Source: Pigmentiphaga sp. (GTDB lineage: Bacteria > Pseudomonadota > Gammaproteobacteria > Burkholderiales > Burkholderiaceae_B). Taken from it: 64,000 bases of DNA. Positions 52,808 to 62,636 of this stretch are shown here, piece after piece. Below the pieces are notes generated by a model, which saw only the letters and a program-made list of their open reading frames with translations, did no database searches and was not told where the DNA came from. A program made the translations under genes and the position numbers. The stretch's first letter is position 1; every line of letters starts with the position of its first letter. The DNA is taken from assembly GCA_023228945.1 (NCBI GenBank), contig JALOAI010000016.1, positions 72,839 to 136,838 on the forward strand. The letters are read 5' to 3'.

Positions 52808-53617
52808 TCAAGCGGACACCGCCGCGCAGGCCGCGCGGACGATACCGGTGAAATCGGCGGCATCCAGCGCCGCTCCACCGATAAGCCCGCCATCGATATC
52901 GGCCATCGCGAACAGGCTGGCGGCGTTGGCCGCCTTGACGCTACCGCCATACAGCACCGAAACCTCTGGTGCGCCGGCTTGCGTGAGGGCTTCGCGCACC
53001 GCGGCGTGAACCTCCTGGGCCTGCTCGGGCGTGGCGGTTTTGCCGGTGCCGATGGCCCAGACGGGCTCGTAGGCCAGCACGAGCCCGCGCAGCGCCTGCT
53101 CGCCCATCGCCAGGATCGGCGCCAGTTGCTCGCGGATGATCCGCAGGGTGTGGCCGGCTTCGCGCTGCTCGAGGGTTTCGCCAAAGCAAACCACAGGCAG
53201 CAGGCCACTGGCCTGGGCGGCAGCGGCTTTATTGGCGACGAGCTCGCTGGTTTCACCATGGCGGGCGCGACGCTCGGAATGACCCACCAGCACATAGCGG
53301 CAGCCAAAATCGTTGAGCATGGCCGCGGAGACTTCGCCGGTGTAGGCGCCCGAGGCTTCGGGGCTGAGGTCTTGTGCGCCCCAGCCGACCACGGAGCCTT
53401 GCAACGTCTGCTGCACCTGCGCCAGATAGGGAAACGGCGCGGCGACCCCCACCGCCACCGGAGCGTCGGACTCGCGTAGCGTAGACAAGGCGGGATCCGC
53501 GAGCTGCGCCATGACCTCCTCCAACAACGAGGCATTGGCCGCAAGCGAGCCGTTCATTTTCCAGTTGCCCAGCACGTAACGGCGCCGGTGAGAATGGGAG
53601 GAAGAAAGGGAAGTCAC
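52808..53617 (-). CDS. tpiA: Triose-phosphate isomerase
   Basis: 269 aa from GTG 53617; a TTG at 53632 is the alternative and neither has a clear RBS. Catalytic residues are intact: NWKMN (Lys), LVGHSERR (His) and AYEPVWAIGTG (Glu), plus the phosphate loop YGGSVKAANA and DGGLIGGAALD. Interconverts dihydroxyacetone phosphate and glyceraldehyde 3-phosphate. A Ser/His-rich N-terminal extension precedes VLGNWKMN. Adjacent to secG in the usual arrangement. Confidence 0.95.
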   Translation of the reverse strand: MTSLSSSHSHRRRYVLGNWKMNGSLAANASLLEEVMAQLADPALSTLRESDAPVAVGVAAPFPYLAQVQQTLQGSVVGWGAQDLSPEASGAYTGEVSAAMLNDFGCRYVLVGHSERRARHGETSELVANKAAAAQASGLLPVVCFGETLEQREAGHTLRIIREQLAPILAMGEQALRGLVLAYEPVWAIGTGKTATPEQAQEVHAAVREALTQAGAPEVSVLYGGSVKAANAASLFAMADIDGGLIGGAALDAADFTGIVRAACAAVSA

Positions 53618-53647
53618 GGATGAATTTTGCAAAACGCCGGAATGACA

Positions 53648-53670
53648 AAACCCTTAATTGTATCGGGTTT
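53648..53670 (-). terminator. Terminator of tRNA-Ser
   Basis: AAACCC (53648-53653) and GGGTTT (53665-53670) form a stem; on the minus strand TTGTC follows. It lies about 35 bases after the tRNA 3' end. The U-run is short. Confidence 0.55.
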
Positions 53671-53703
53671 CGGGGTGGTAGTGCCCGTTTTTGGCAGTAT
53701 GAA

Positions 53704-53793
53704 TGGCGGGTGCGGTGAGATTCGAACTCACGGAGGGTTTGACCCCTCGCCGGTTTTCAAGACCGGTGCCTTAAACCGCTCGGCCACACACCC
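53704..53793 (-). tRNA. tRNA-Ser (anticodon UGA)
   Basis: 90 bases including CCA. Acceptor GGGTGTG pairs with CGCACCC, anticodon loop CTTGAAA gives TGA, and a long variable arm with GAGGGGTCAAACCCTC marks tRNA-Ser. Confidence 0.95.
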
Positions 53794-53877
53794 GTGGGCG
53801 GCTTTACCGCCGCCCCATCACGCCAACCATCGGCGCGAAGGGTCGATCATAAACGATTCTGCGATGCGGCTGGCGAC

Positions 53878-55650
53878 CTAGCTTCTTGCCACCGCTTCCA
53901 GCCGCGGCACCGCCGCCAACAGACGCTGGGTGACGGGGTGCCGCGGGTGATGCAGCAGCGCATCGGCTGTGCCGGACTCCACCAGCCGCCCTTTGTCCAT
54001 GATGACGATGTCATCGGCCAGATACTCCACCACGCCGAAGTTGTGGGTGATGAACAGATAGGCCATGCCGGTTTCGTGCTGCAGCTCGCGCAGCAGATTG
54101 AGGATTTGCGCCTGGACGGACACATCGAGAGCCGACGTGGGCTCGTCGAGCACCAGCACCGCGGGATTCACCGCCAGCGCGCGGGCGATGGCAATGCGCT
54201 GGCGCTGGCCGCCGGAGAACTCGTGCGGATGGCGATGCGTGGCATCGGCGGGCAGGCTTACACGCTCCAGCAACTGCTGGATCACCCGGGCACGTTCGCG
54301 GGCATCGAGCTCCGGTCGCAATGCCGCCAGGCCCTCGTCGATCACTTCGCCCACCCGCATGCGCGGATCGAGCGAAGCGAAAGGATCCTGGAACACGATC
54401 TGCAGACGCTGGCGCAGCCGCCTGAGGTTGGCGCGGCCCGCCGTTAGGAGATCTTCGCCGCCCAGCGTGGCGGTGCCGGCGATGTCGGCGGTTTGGTCGA
54501 GCAAACGCAGCAGCGCCTTGCCGATCGTGGTTTTTCCACATCCCGACTCACCGAGCAGCGCCAAGGTGCGGCCCGCGTGGAGATCGAAGGAAACGCCATC
54601 GACCGCCTTGACTTCGCCTGTGCGGCGGCGCAGCCAGCCGCGCCGGATCGGATAGTAGACCGCGAGGTCGCGCACCGCCAGCGCCGGCTGCCCCGTGGCG
54701 TGCTCGGCCCACCGCGCTGCCGGGGTTCCGGCGCTTTCGTTGCCGGTGGCCGGTAGGCCATCGCCAGCGGCGCGCACGGCCGGCGCCTCGCCGCGCAAGC
54801 CGGCGAAAAGCTCGGCGGACGAGACCCTCGCCAATGGCTCGCCACGCTTGCGGTACTCGGGAATGGCATCGAACAGCAAGCGCGCATAGGGGTGGCGCGG
54901 CCGTTCGAAGAATTCGGCCGCGGGCGCGGTTTCGACGATTTCCCCGCCATACATCAAGGCCACATGATGGGCCACCTGGCGTACCACCGCGAGATCGTGG
55001 GTGATGAGCAGAATCGCCATGCCCAGGTCGCGCTGCAACTCGGCCAGCAACTGCAGAACCTGGGCCTGGATGGTGACGTCGAGCGCCGTGGTCGGCTCGT
55101 CGGCGATCAAGAGCTCGGGTTCCGCCGCCAGGGCGATGGCGATCATCACTCGCTGTTTCTGGCCGCCCGACAGTTGGAAGGGGTAATCATCGAATCGCCG
55201 CTCGGGCTCGGGAATGCCCACCCGGCGCAACCATTCGATGGCTTTGTCGCGCGCCGCGCGGCCACGTAGCGGCGTGTGCGTGTACAAGGTTTCGAGGATC
55301 TGGCGGCCTACCGGCATCACCGGATTCAGGCTGGTCGACGGCTCCTGGAAAATGATGCCGATGCGACCGCCCCGGATGCGGCGCATGGCGGCTTCGGGCA
55401 GACGATTGAGATCCTCTCCCAGCAGCTCGATGCGGCCGCCTTCGATGGCAACGGCATCGGGCAGGAGGCGCAGCAACGCCAGCGCGGTGATGCTCTTGCC
55501 GCAGCCCGACTCGCCCACCAGGGCAAAGGTTTGTCCGCGCTCGATGGTTACGGCCAGGTCGCGCACCACTTGCCGGTGCATGTCGTCGGTGTGCACCGCA
55601 ACCTGCAGGCCTTCGACGTCGAGCAAGGATTGAGGGTAGACGGCGCTCAA
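53878..55650 (-). CDS. Peptide ABC transporter ATPase, two fused domains (YejF-like)
   Basis: 590 aa containing two oligopeptide-type ATPase domains, each with Walker A (GESGCGKSIT and GESGCGKTTI), signature (LSGGQKQRVMIAIAL and FSGGQRQRIAIARAL) and Walker B (LLIADEPTTALD, LVLDEPTSALD). This DppD-DppF fusion matches YejF. It energises the two permeases encoded upstream. Start TTG 55650 is supported by AGGAGG; a more distant ATG would be internal. Last gene of the operon. Confidence 0.92.
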   Translation of the reverse strand: MSAVYPQSLLDVEGLQVAVHTDDMHRQVVRDLAVTIERGQTFALVGESGCGKSITALALLRLLPDAVAIEGGRIELLGEDLNRLPEAAMRRIRGGRIGIIFQEPSTSLNPVMPVGRQILETLYTHTPLRGRAARDKAIEWLRRVGIPEPERRFDDYPFQLSGGQKQRVMIAIALAAEPELLIADEPTTALDVTIQAQVLQLLAELQRDLGMAILLITHDLAVVRQVAHHVALMYGGEIVETAPAAEFFERPRHPYARLLFDAIPEYRKRGEPLARVSSAELFAGLRGEAPAVRAAGDGLPATGNESAGTPAARWAEHATGQPALAVRDLAVYYPIRRGWLRRRTGEVKAVDGVSFDLHAGRTLALLGESGCGKTTIGKALLRLLDQTADIAGTATLGGEDLLTAGRANLRRLRQRLQIVFQDPFASLDPRMRVGEVIDEGLAALRPELDARERARVIQQLLERVSLPADATHRHPHEFSGGQRQRIAIARALAVNPAVLVLDEPTSALDVSVQAQILNLLRELQHETGMAYLFITHNFGVVEYLADDIVIMDKGRLVESGTADALLHHPRHPVTQRLLAAVPRLEAVARS

Positions 55651-55729
55651 GGGACTGCCCTCCTGACGATCCGCGGCTGGACTCCCGAAAGAGCCGCGCC
55701 ATGTTGCCGGCAGCGCGGGTGGTGGCGGT

Positions 55730-57190
55730 TCATGCCTGGCCTCCGCTGCGCGTCCGGTGCTTGCGGCGGCGCAGGCTCCAGTGGCTGGCGCGTGGGTCGA
55801 AGGCGTCGCGCACCGCGTCGGCGAACAGATTGGCCGACAGCACCAGCGCCAGCATGAAGACGAAAGCGGACAGCAGGCTCCACCAGATCATGGGGTCGCG
55901 TGACATTTCGGTGCGCGCCATGTCGATCATCGAGCCAAAGGAATTCATGGAAGGATCGACGCCCACGCCGAGGTAGGACAGCACGGCCTCGAACAGGACC
56001 AGCGACGAGAACTCGAGCACGGCGGTGATGAGCACGATATGCATCACGTTGGGCAATAGGTGGCGCAGGATGATGCGGGCATGGCCCACGCCGAAGGCGC
56101 GCGCGGCCTGCACGTACTCGAGCTCGCGCAGTTTGAGCGCCTCGGCGCGCAACAGGCGGCAGAGACCCGCCCAGCCGGTGACACCCAGGATCATGCACAA
56201 CATGAACAAGCGCAGGTCGGCCCGTTCGGCGGCGGTTGCGTAGTCGTCGGGATGGGTATCGATGTAGACCTGCAGCATCAGCACGGCGGCGGCGATCAGC
56301 AAGATGCCCGGGATAGAGGTAAGCGTGGTGTAGAGATATTGGATCAGGTCGTCGACCCAGCCCTTGAAGTAGCCCGCCGCCAGGCCGAAGCTGAGCGCGA
56401 ACGGCAGCATCGCGATGGTGGTGAGGCTGCCGATCACCAGGGCCGTGCGAATGCTTTTGAGGCTTTGCACCAGCACATCGTTGCCGGTGCGGTCGGTGCC
56501 CAGCACATGGTAGCCGGTGGCCAGCCCGGCCACCGCGCCGATCACGACTCCCAGCACGGCAAGGGTAATGAACATCGCCCGCCAGGGCACTTTGGTGACG
56601 CCGGCGCGGATATCGTGCCAGGCCACCCGCAGGCCCAGCGACCATTGCCGCGCCAGCAGCGCGGTGCAGGCCGCCATGGCCAGCAAGGCAATGCCCAGGC
56701 CCGCCGCCAGGCCCGCGCCGCCGCGGCGCAGCACGTCGCCCAGCCAGTCGGTCTCGGGTTCGGCCAGATGGGCACCGCCATAGGCGAGGCGCGGGAAACC
56801 GCGAATCGCAACGCCTTCGATCAACTCGGTTTCTTTGGTGAACTGGCGCCAGGCCAGCGGTGCCGACCAGGTGCGTTCCGCGCCGGGAATGGTGTGTTCG
56901 AGGATGACATCGAGCACGGATTCGGTAAACGGCGCATAGGCCACGGGGGTACCGGGAGGCGCATCCGCCACCGGCGGCAGCTGCGGTCGGAAGTGGATGG
57001 AATCCAGCACGCCGACGATGATGAACATGCCGAGCACCAGCGCGGAGCACATGGCGGGGGTGTTGTGCAACACGCGCGCCCAGGTGGCGCGCCGGGTGGG
57101 CGAATGCCGCACCCGCCAGGCATAGAACACGACCGCGAGGATGATGGCGAACAGGGCGACATCGGTCCAGAGCAGAACGAACTTGGGCAT
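55730..57190 (-). CDS. Peptide ABC transporter permease (YejE-like)
   Basis: 486 aa. First helix MPKFVLLWTDVALFAIILAVVFYAWRV, a periplasmic region (residues about 70-150), and a C-terminal DppC-type permease with GTDRTGNDVLVQSLKSIRTAL and the EAA-loop YVQAARAFGVGHARIILRHLLPNVM. The extra N-terminal domain is typical of YejE-type proteins. It begins 10 bases after the YejB-like gene. Confidence 0.92.
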   Translation of the reverse strand: MPKFVLLWTDVALFAIILAVVFYAWRVRHSPTRRATWARVLHNTPAMCSALVLGMFIIVGVLDSIHFRPQLPPVADAPPGTPVAYAPFTESVLDVILEHTIPGAERTWSAPLAWRQFTKETELIEGVAIRGFPRLAYGGAHLAEPETDWLGDVLRRGGAGLAAGLGIALLAMAACTALLARQWSLGLRVAWHDIRAGVTKVPWRAMFITLAVLGVVIGAVAGLATGYHVLGTDRTGNDVLVQSLKSIRTALVIGSLTTIAMLPFALSFGLAAGYFKGWVDDLIQYLYTTLTSIPGILLIAAAVLMLQVYIDTHPDDYATAAERADLRLFMLCMILGVTGWAGLCRLLRAEALKLRELEYVQAARAFGVGHARIILRHLLPNVMHIVLITAVLEFSSLVLFEAVLSYLGVGVDPSMNSFGSMIDMARTEMSRDPMIWWSLLSAFVFMLALVLSANLFADAVRDAFDPRASHWSLRRRKHRTRSGGQA

Positions 57191-57200
57191 GGCGGCTCTC

Positions 57201-58178
57201 CTACTCCAGCCGGACCCGCGGGTCGGCCAGGGTGTAGGAAATATCGGCCAGCAGCAGGCCGACGATGTAGAGCGCCGAGCCCAGGAACACCATGGCGCGC
57301 ACCACGGAAAAATCCTGGGCGTTGATCGCGTCGATGGTGTAGCTGCCCAGGCCGGGGATCCCGAAGAAGGATTCGGCGATGAGGCTGCCCATGAACAGCA
57401 GGGGAATCACCGCCACGCTGCTGGTGAGGATGGGCAAGGAGGCGTTGCGCAGCACGTGGCGGAACATCACGATGCGCTCGGGCAGACCCTTGGCGCGTGC
57501 GGTGCGCACGTAGTCTTTACCGGCTTCCTCGAGGAACAGCGTGCGGTAGAAGCGCGCCTCGGGCCCCAGTTTGGCCACCAGCGCCACCAGCACCGGCAGC
57601 GCGAGGAAGCGGACGACATCCAGCCCCTGCCCGTAGCCCGAGTAGGGAGCGAGCCGAAGCACTTTGGCGAACAAAAACTGACCGGCGATGATGTAGAACA
57701 GCGCCGAGATCGATAGCAGTACCACGCATAGCACCACACCCCAGAAATCGAGCCAGGTGGCGCGAAAATAGACTAGCAGCAGGGAAAACGAGACACTGGC
57801 CAGCAGGCCCAGCAGGAAGGTGGGTATCGCCAGCGCCAGACTGGGCCCGATGCGCTGGCCGATCTCGTAGCTGATGTCGCGCCCCGCATCGGAAAAGCCG
57901 AAATCAAAGCGCAGCAATGGCACCGAGCGCTCGTAGAAGATGGTGTCGGTGACCTTGCCCAGGCCGTCGGCGGCGGCATTGACGAACAGGGGTTTATCGT
58001 AGCCCTGCTGCACCTTCCATTGCTCGATGGCGTCGGCGCTGACGCGCCGCCCGCCAATGGCGAGCCGAGCCATGTCGTCGGGCGTATTGACCGCGAAGAA
58101 CAACAGGAAGGTGAACAGGTTCACCCCGATCAGGATCAGGATGCCGTAGATCAGGCGCCGGATGACGTAGCCGGTCAT
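57201..58178 (-). CDS. Peptide ABC transporter permease (YejB-like)
   Basis: 325 aa, DppB-type. MTGYVIRRLIYGILILIGVNLFTFLLFFAVNTPDDMARL begins the membrane domain; the EAA loop is YVRTARAKGLPERIVMFRHVLRNASLPILTS. ATG 58178 overlaps the binding-protein stop by 4 bases (ATGA) and has GGAGG upstream. With the YejE-like partner it forms the channel. Confidence 0.93.
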   Translation of the reverse strand: MTGYVIRRLIYGILILIGVNLFTFLLFFAVNTPDDMARLAIGGRRVSADAIEQWKVQQGYDKPLFVNAAADGLGKVTDTIFYERSVPLLRFDFGFSDAGRDISYEIGQRIGPSLALAIPTFLLGLLASVSFSLLLVYFRATWLDFWGVVLCVVLLSISALFYIIAGQFLFAKVLRLAPYSGYGQGLDVVRFLALPVLVALVAKLGPEARFYRTLFLEEAGKDYVRTARAKGLPERIVMFRHVLRNASLPILTSSVAVIPLLFMGSLIAESFFGIPGLGSYTIDAINAQDFSVVRAMVFLGSALYIVGLLLADISYTLADPRVRLE

Positions 58179-60397
58179 GGGCGGTCCTCCAGGGCGGTGG
58201 CGCGCTCGCGCCGCCGCAGCATGCGCCAGGCCGGCCACGCCAGCAGCGCCAGCAAGAGCAGCAGCAAGCCCGCCGGCCACCAGACCGGCGAGTTCCAGGC
58301 GGCAATGCGCTCGGCGCGCACGGCGGAATCGAGACGCAGATAGGGCAAGGTGTTGCGAATCATCTGGCTGGGGTTGGCGTTGCCCACCCATTGCTGGTAG
58401 GCGCCGCCCGAGGCGGGGAAGTAGCCGAACAGCCACGGGGCGTCGCGCTGCACGATATCGGTCATGCGCCAGATGAGCCGTTCTTTTTCGGGGCCATCCT
58501 GGAGATACTTCATGCGGTCGAAGAGCGCGTCGAACTCGTCACTGCGATAGTTGGAAGCGTTTTCGCCTTCGGCACCGACCTTGGCGTTGGGGCCATAGAG
58601 CAGGAACAGGAAGTTCTCGGCATCGGGATAATCGGCCAGCCAGCCCCACATGAAAATCTGGGCCACACCGTTGCGCATTTTGTCTTGGAAACGGTTGTAG
58701 TCGGTGGAGCGGATCTCGAGCTGCACGCCCAGTTTGGCGAACTGACGCTGCAGCCAATCGTATTGCGGCCGCGCGCCGGAGGCGCCGCCCATGGCGTCGA
58801 AGTGCAGCACCAGCGGCTGCCCCGTTTGCAGCTGGCGGCCGTCGGGATAGCCGGCCTCGGCGAGCAGCCGGCGGGCTTCGTCGAGCGGCTTGCGCTCCGC
58901 ACGGCCATCGACGACGTCGTAGACCACCGGATTGATGCCGGCCAGGCCCTCGCGGTAGCCCAGGATGCCGGGAGGGACGGGGCCATAGGCCACCTGCGCC
59001 TGGTTGGCCTCGAACAGAGCGACATACTGCTCCCAATCGACCACGATACTGATCGCCTGGCGCAGCTTGCGGTTGCGCTCGGCCTGCTCCGGCGTGTCGC
59101 CGCCGCCCACCACGGGATCGAGCCAATTGAAGCCGATATACCAAATGCCGGCCTCTACCGCCGTGGGCAGTTGCAGGCCGCGCTCGGCGTACAAGGCGGC
59201 CTTGTCGGGCGAATCCTCGGCCGCCACCCGGAAGGCCACGCCATACTCGCCGCGCTCGATCTGCGGCACGTCGTAGTAGCCTTGCAGGAACTTGCCTTGC
59301 AAGGGCACCGCTTCTTTTTCGATGTTGAAGACCGCCCGGTCGATGAACGGCAAAGGCTTGCCGCAGTCGGCCAGCAGCCCCCGCCGGGCGTCTTGCTCGG
59401 AGCCCTCGCAGGGATAGGCCAGACTGTTGAAATACGGATTGCGTTCGAGCACCAGTTTCCAGTTGACGCGGTTCTCGGCCAGATAATACGGCCCCGTGCC
59501 CACCGGCCATTCGTTGAGCGCGAGGTTGCGCTCGGCCATGCCGGGCTGGCTGTAGAAGCGATCGGCCTCCCATGGAACGGGAGAAAAGAAGGTCATGGCC
59601 AGCCAGTATTTGAACTGCGGGTAGCTGCCGATCAGGCGAATACGCAGCGTGTGATCGTCGAGCGCTTCGACGCCATCGAAGCCCTCCTGGCGCAGGTCCA
59701 GCCATTCGTGCGACTTGCCGTCGGCGCGCCGTTCGGCATCCAGCGCCCTCAGGCGCTCGCCGTATTCGCGATAGCCGACGATGACGTCGCTCATCTGGGT
59801 ATAGATGGGTGCCACCACGCGCGGATCGGCCATGCGGCGAATCTGGTACACGTAATCGTGGGCCGTGAGTTCGCGAGTGCCGGTCTCGGCAAAATCCGGG
59901 ATGCCGCGCACGCCGCGGAGATCCTCGGGAGTCAAGTCCAGATAGCGGTAACCGCCGTCGGCATTGCGGGCGAAAGCCGGATGCGGCGCATAGCGCACGC
60001 CCCGGCGGATGGGGATATCGTAGACACTCTGCGCCACCTGCTCGCCCGGCGCATCGGGTGGCAGCGGGCGGCCTTCGGCGTCGTAGTAGCTGGGCTCGGC
60101 GATCTCGGCCGCGCCGTACGGGATGAGTTCGTAGGGACGCTTGAGGTAGTGGTAAGCGTAGAGCGGCTGGTAGATGCTGTAGGTGTAGGGGGTTTCGTCG
60201 GAAGAATAGGAACTGGCGGGATCGAGATAGCGCGGCGAGCGGCCCGTGAAGGCGGTGAACAAGGTGTTGGAGGCGGATTCGGCCAATGGATAAGGGCTGT
60301 TGATCACTTGCCGGAAACCGCCGGCCGCGACCAGCCAGAGCATGCCAGCCAGGATTGCCAGAACGATACCGATGCCTGCCGCGCGCGCAGGGCGCAT
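58175..60397 (-). CDS. Family 5 solute-binding protein with membrane anchors at both ends
   Basis: 740 aa, longer than DppA-type (about 540). Residues 5-30 (GIGIVLAILAGMLWLVAAGGF) are a signal anchor or signal peptide. The body is SBP_bac_5: RYAPHPAF, WPVGTGPYYLAENRVNWKLVLERNPYFN and RQAISIVVDWEQYVALFE. The C-terminus has a second helix, WWPAGLLLLLLALLAWPAWRML with basic tail, so the protein is probably tethered to the membrane. ATG 60397 is chosen for the GCGGAGACGGCG RBS; ATG 60421 is possible. First gene of the operon. Confidence 0.88.
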   Translation of the reverse strand: MRPARAAGIGIVLAILAGMLWLVAAGGFRQVINSPYPLAESASNTLFTAFTGRSPRYLDPASSYSSDETPYTYSIYQPLYAYHYLKRPYELIPYGAAEIAEPSYYDAEGRPLPPDAPGEQVAQSVYDIPIRRGVRYAPHPAFARNADGGYRYLDLTPEDLRGVRGIPDFAETGTRELTAHDYVYQIRRMADPRVVAPIYTQMSDVIVGYREYGERLRALDAERRADGKSHEWLDLRQEGFDGVEALDDHTLRIRLIGSYPQFKYWLAMTFFSPVPWEADRFYSQPGMAERNLALNEWPVGTGPYYLAENRVNWKLVLERNPYFNSLAYPCEGSEQDARRGLLADCGKPLPFIDRAVFNIEKEAVPLQGKFLQGYYDVPQIERGEYGVAFRVAAEDSPDKAALYAERGLQLPTAVEAGIWYIGFNWLDPVVGGGDTPEQAERNRKLRQAISIVVDWEQYVALFEANQAQVAYGPVPPGILGYREGLAGINPVVYDVVDGRAERKPLDEARRLLAEAGYPDGRQLQTGQPLVLHFDAMGGASGARPQYDWLQRQFAKLGVQLEIRSTDYNRFQDKMRNGVAQIFMWGWLADYPDAENFLFLLYGPNAKVGAEGENASNYRSDEFDALFDRMKYLQDGPEKERLIWRMTDIVQRDAPWLFGYFPASGGAYQQWVGNANPSQMIRNTLPYLRLDSAVRAERIAAWNSPVWWPAGLLLLLLALLAWPAWRMLRRRERATALEDRP

Positions 60398-60729
60398 ACG
60401 CCGTCTCCGCCAAAAAACCATCTTGCGGGCTTGCCGCGCCGCCTTGGGAAGCCAACTATACCAAGCCTGACCTTCGGCAGGCACGAAAGCCGATGGCGAG
60501 GGATCCCGCCAGGCGGTCTTGGACGCCGGACTGCCAGACCGCGGAGGTACCGACATTTTGGCAAGCGCCGCCCGCGCGCCCGGATGGCGGGAACGCGGCC
60601 GGGCCGCGCCCCGCGGCGAAGCGCTCCCGTTTCGCCACCGAGTCCGCTCCCCCACCTTGCGAGTGGGGAGCCGGCTTCGTTGGCCATGCGCCTAAGCAGG
60701 AGTTCTTCACACTGCGTTGTGGTGTGTGA

Positions 60730-62022
60730 TCAGCTTATGATGCCGATCATCAGCCAGGGGAAGGCCACCAGGATCGCCAGACGCACGACATCGGCGGCAA
60801 CGAACGGCACGACGCCCCGGAAAATCGTGCCCAACGGCAGATGCCGCGCCGATGCCTTGAGCACGAACACGTTCATGCCCACCGGCGGCGTGATCAGGCC
60901 GAGCTCGACGGTGATCACCGTGATCACGCCGAACCAGATAGGATCGAAACCGGCCGCGATCACCGCAGGAAACACCACGGGCACGGTGAGCAGCATCATC
61001 GCCATGGCGTCCATGAAGCAGCCCAGCACGATGTACAACGCGAGGATGCACAGCAATACCATCAGCGGCGTGAAGCCGGCGGCGCTGATCAGGTCGGTGA
61101 TGTAGAAGGAAATCCTCGACACCGAAATGAAATAGCCGAAGATTTCGGCGCCCATCAGCATGAAGAAGATCACCACCGACATCGCCAGCGACTCGCCCAC
61201 CGCGCCGACGATCTCGTGCAAGGTGACCTTGCGCGCCAACGCGATGAGCAGCGTGATGAAGGTGCCGACGGCGGCGGCTTCGGTGGGCGTGAAGAAGCCG
61301 CCGTACAAGCCGCCCAAAACGACGATGAAGACGATGAGGAAGGCGCCCACGGAGCGCAGCGAGCGGAGTTTTTCCCAGAATGTGGTCTTGGGCGAAGGCT
61401 CACCGGCCAGTTGCGGTTTGAACGTGACGATCAGCCAAACGGTGAGCGCGTAGCCGGCCAGCCCCAGGAGGCCCGGTATCAGCGCGGCGATGAACAAGGC
61501 GCCGATCGACTGCTCGGTGATCAGGCCATAGAGCAACAGCGCAATGCTGGGCGGGATGATGACCCCCAGCGTGCCGCCGGCGGCCAGCACGCCCGCGGCC
61601 AGCGATTGCGCATAACCTTTTTTTTCCATCTCCGGCAGCGCGACCTTGCTGATGGTGGCGGCGGTGGCCAGGGACGAGCCCGAGATGGCCGAAAACACAC
61701 CGCTGGCCATCACCGCCGCCATCGCCATGCCGCCACGCCAGGCGCCGAAAATGGTGCGGGCCATGTCGAACAGCTCGCCCGCCATGCGCGCCTTCGAGGC
61801 CAGCACACCCATGAAAATGAAGAGCGGGATCGCGCTGAAGCTGAAATTGGACAGGATATCGGTAGGCGCGGTTTCGAGCAGGGCCAGGGCTTGCTCCCAG
61901 CCGATGAGGTAGGCAAAGCCGCCCAAGCCGACCGCCGGCATCGCCAGTGCGATGGGGCAGCGGATGACGAGCAACAGCAGCATCACGACGATGCCGAAGA
62001 CTCCCACGATTTCAGGCGACAT
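60730..62022 (-). CDS. dctM: TRAP transporter large permease (DctM)
   Basis: 430 aa, 12 or more helices. Family motifs: PLFIFMGVLASKARMAGELFD, AISGSSLATAATISKVALPEMEKKGYAQSLAAGVLAAGGTLGVIIPPSI and GLITPPVGMNVFVLKASAR. ATG 62022 lies inside the end of the DctQ gene (11-base overlap). Imports a carboxylate with the sodium gradient together with DctP and DctQ. Confidence 0.95.
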   Translation of the reverse strand: MSPEIVGVFGIVVMLLLLVIRCPIALAMPAVGLGGFAYLIGWEQALALLETAPTDILSNFSFSAIPLFIFMGVLASKARMAGELFDMARTIFGAWRGGMAMAAVMASGVFSAISGSSLATAATISKVALPEMEKKGYAQSLAAGVLAAGGTLGVIIPPSIALLLYGLITEQSIGALFIAALIPGLLGLAGYALTVWLIVTFKPQLAGEPSPKTTFWEKLRSLRSVGAFLIVFIVVLGGLYGGFFTPTEAAAVGTFITLLIALARKVTLHEIVGAVGESLAMSVVIFFMLMGAEIFGYFISVSRISFYITDLISAAGFTPLMVLLCILALYIVLGCFMDAMAMMLLTVPVVFPAVIAAGFDPIWFGVITVITVELGLITPPVGMNVFVLKASARHLPLGTIFRGVVPFVAADVVRLAILVAFPWLMIGIIS

Positions 62023-62524
62023 GAAGCTCTCCCCGGCGCAGGCCCTGAATACCGATGAGCAAGGCGCGCAGACCCATCAGGCCCATGCAGAAGGCGGCGA
62101 AGAAGCGGATCCAGCTCATGGGCAGGCCGAGGTCGGGAGTGGTTTCGTTGGCATTGATGGCATGCACGCCCGACAACACCAGTGCATAGGCCATGAAGCC
62201 GCCGAACACGGTAAAGCCGAGCAGGAAGAAAGAATCGACGCGGGCCCGCGCCGTATTCGAGAGTTTCTGCGTGAAGAGCTCGACGATGACCTGAGATTTT
62301 TCCACCCCCCAGGGCATGGTGCCCGCCATGGAGACCAGAAACAGATAGCGAACGACTTCGAGGATGCCGTAAAGACGGATCTCGCGGAATACCGGAATGT
62401 ACTCGCCGAAGTTGCGTACCACGACGTCGACGATGGTGACGAACATCATCGCGACCAGGGCGACGCCGGCCAGCCAGAGCAGGACGCGGACGACGGCGTC
62501 CAGCAGGTTTTGGAGGGTGGTCAT
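62012..62524 (-). CDS. dctQ: TRAP transporter small permease (DctQ)
   Basis: 170 aa, four membrane helices: LLDAVVRVLLWLAGVALVAMMFVTIVDVVVRNFGEYIP with the conserved Arg-Asn, GVEKSQVIVELFTQKLS, and two C-terminal helices. ATG 62524 is selected, since the frame upstream is non-coding in character. Lies between DctP and DctM genes. Confidence 0.93.
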   Translation of the reverse strand: MTTLQNLLDAVVRVLLWLAGVALVAMMFVTIVDVVVRNFGEYIPVFREIRLYGILEVVRYLFLVSMAGTMPWGVEKSQVIVELFTQKLSNTARARVDSFFLLGFTVFGGFMAYALVLSGVHAINANETTPDLGLPMSWIRFFAAFCMGLMGLRALLIGIQGLRRGELHVA

Positions 62525-62590
62525 GAAGAGGCCGTTTCCAATCGAATCAGGCCCGGGGCCCGCTGGGCGGACGCCGAGCCGGCAAGCCAG

Positions 62591-62608
62591 CGGCGCCCTA
62601 AGGCGCCG
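62591..62608 (-). terminator. Intra-operon hairpin between dctP and dctQ
   Basis: CGGCGCC (62591-62597), loop CTAA, GGCGCCG (62602-62608). It follows the dctP stop by 28 bases and has no U-run, so it may stabilise dctP mRNA or attenuate the permease genes, giving more binding protein than permease. Confidence 0.55.
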
Positions 62609-62636
62609 CCGCCGGGTAGCAACGGGCGAATGATGC

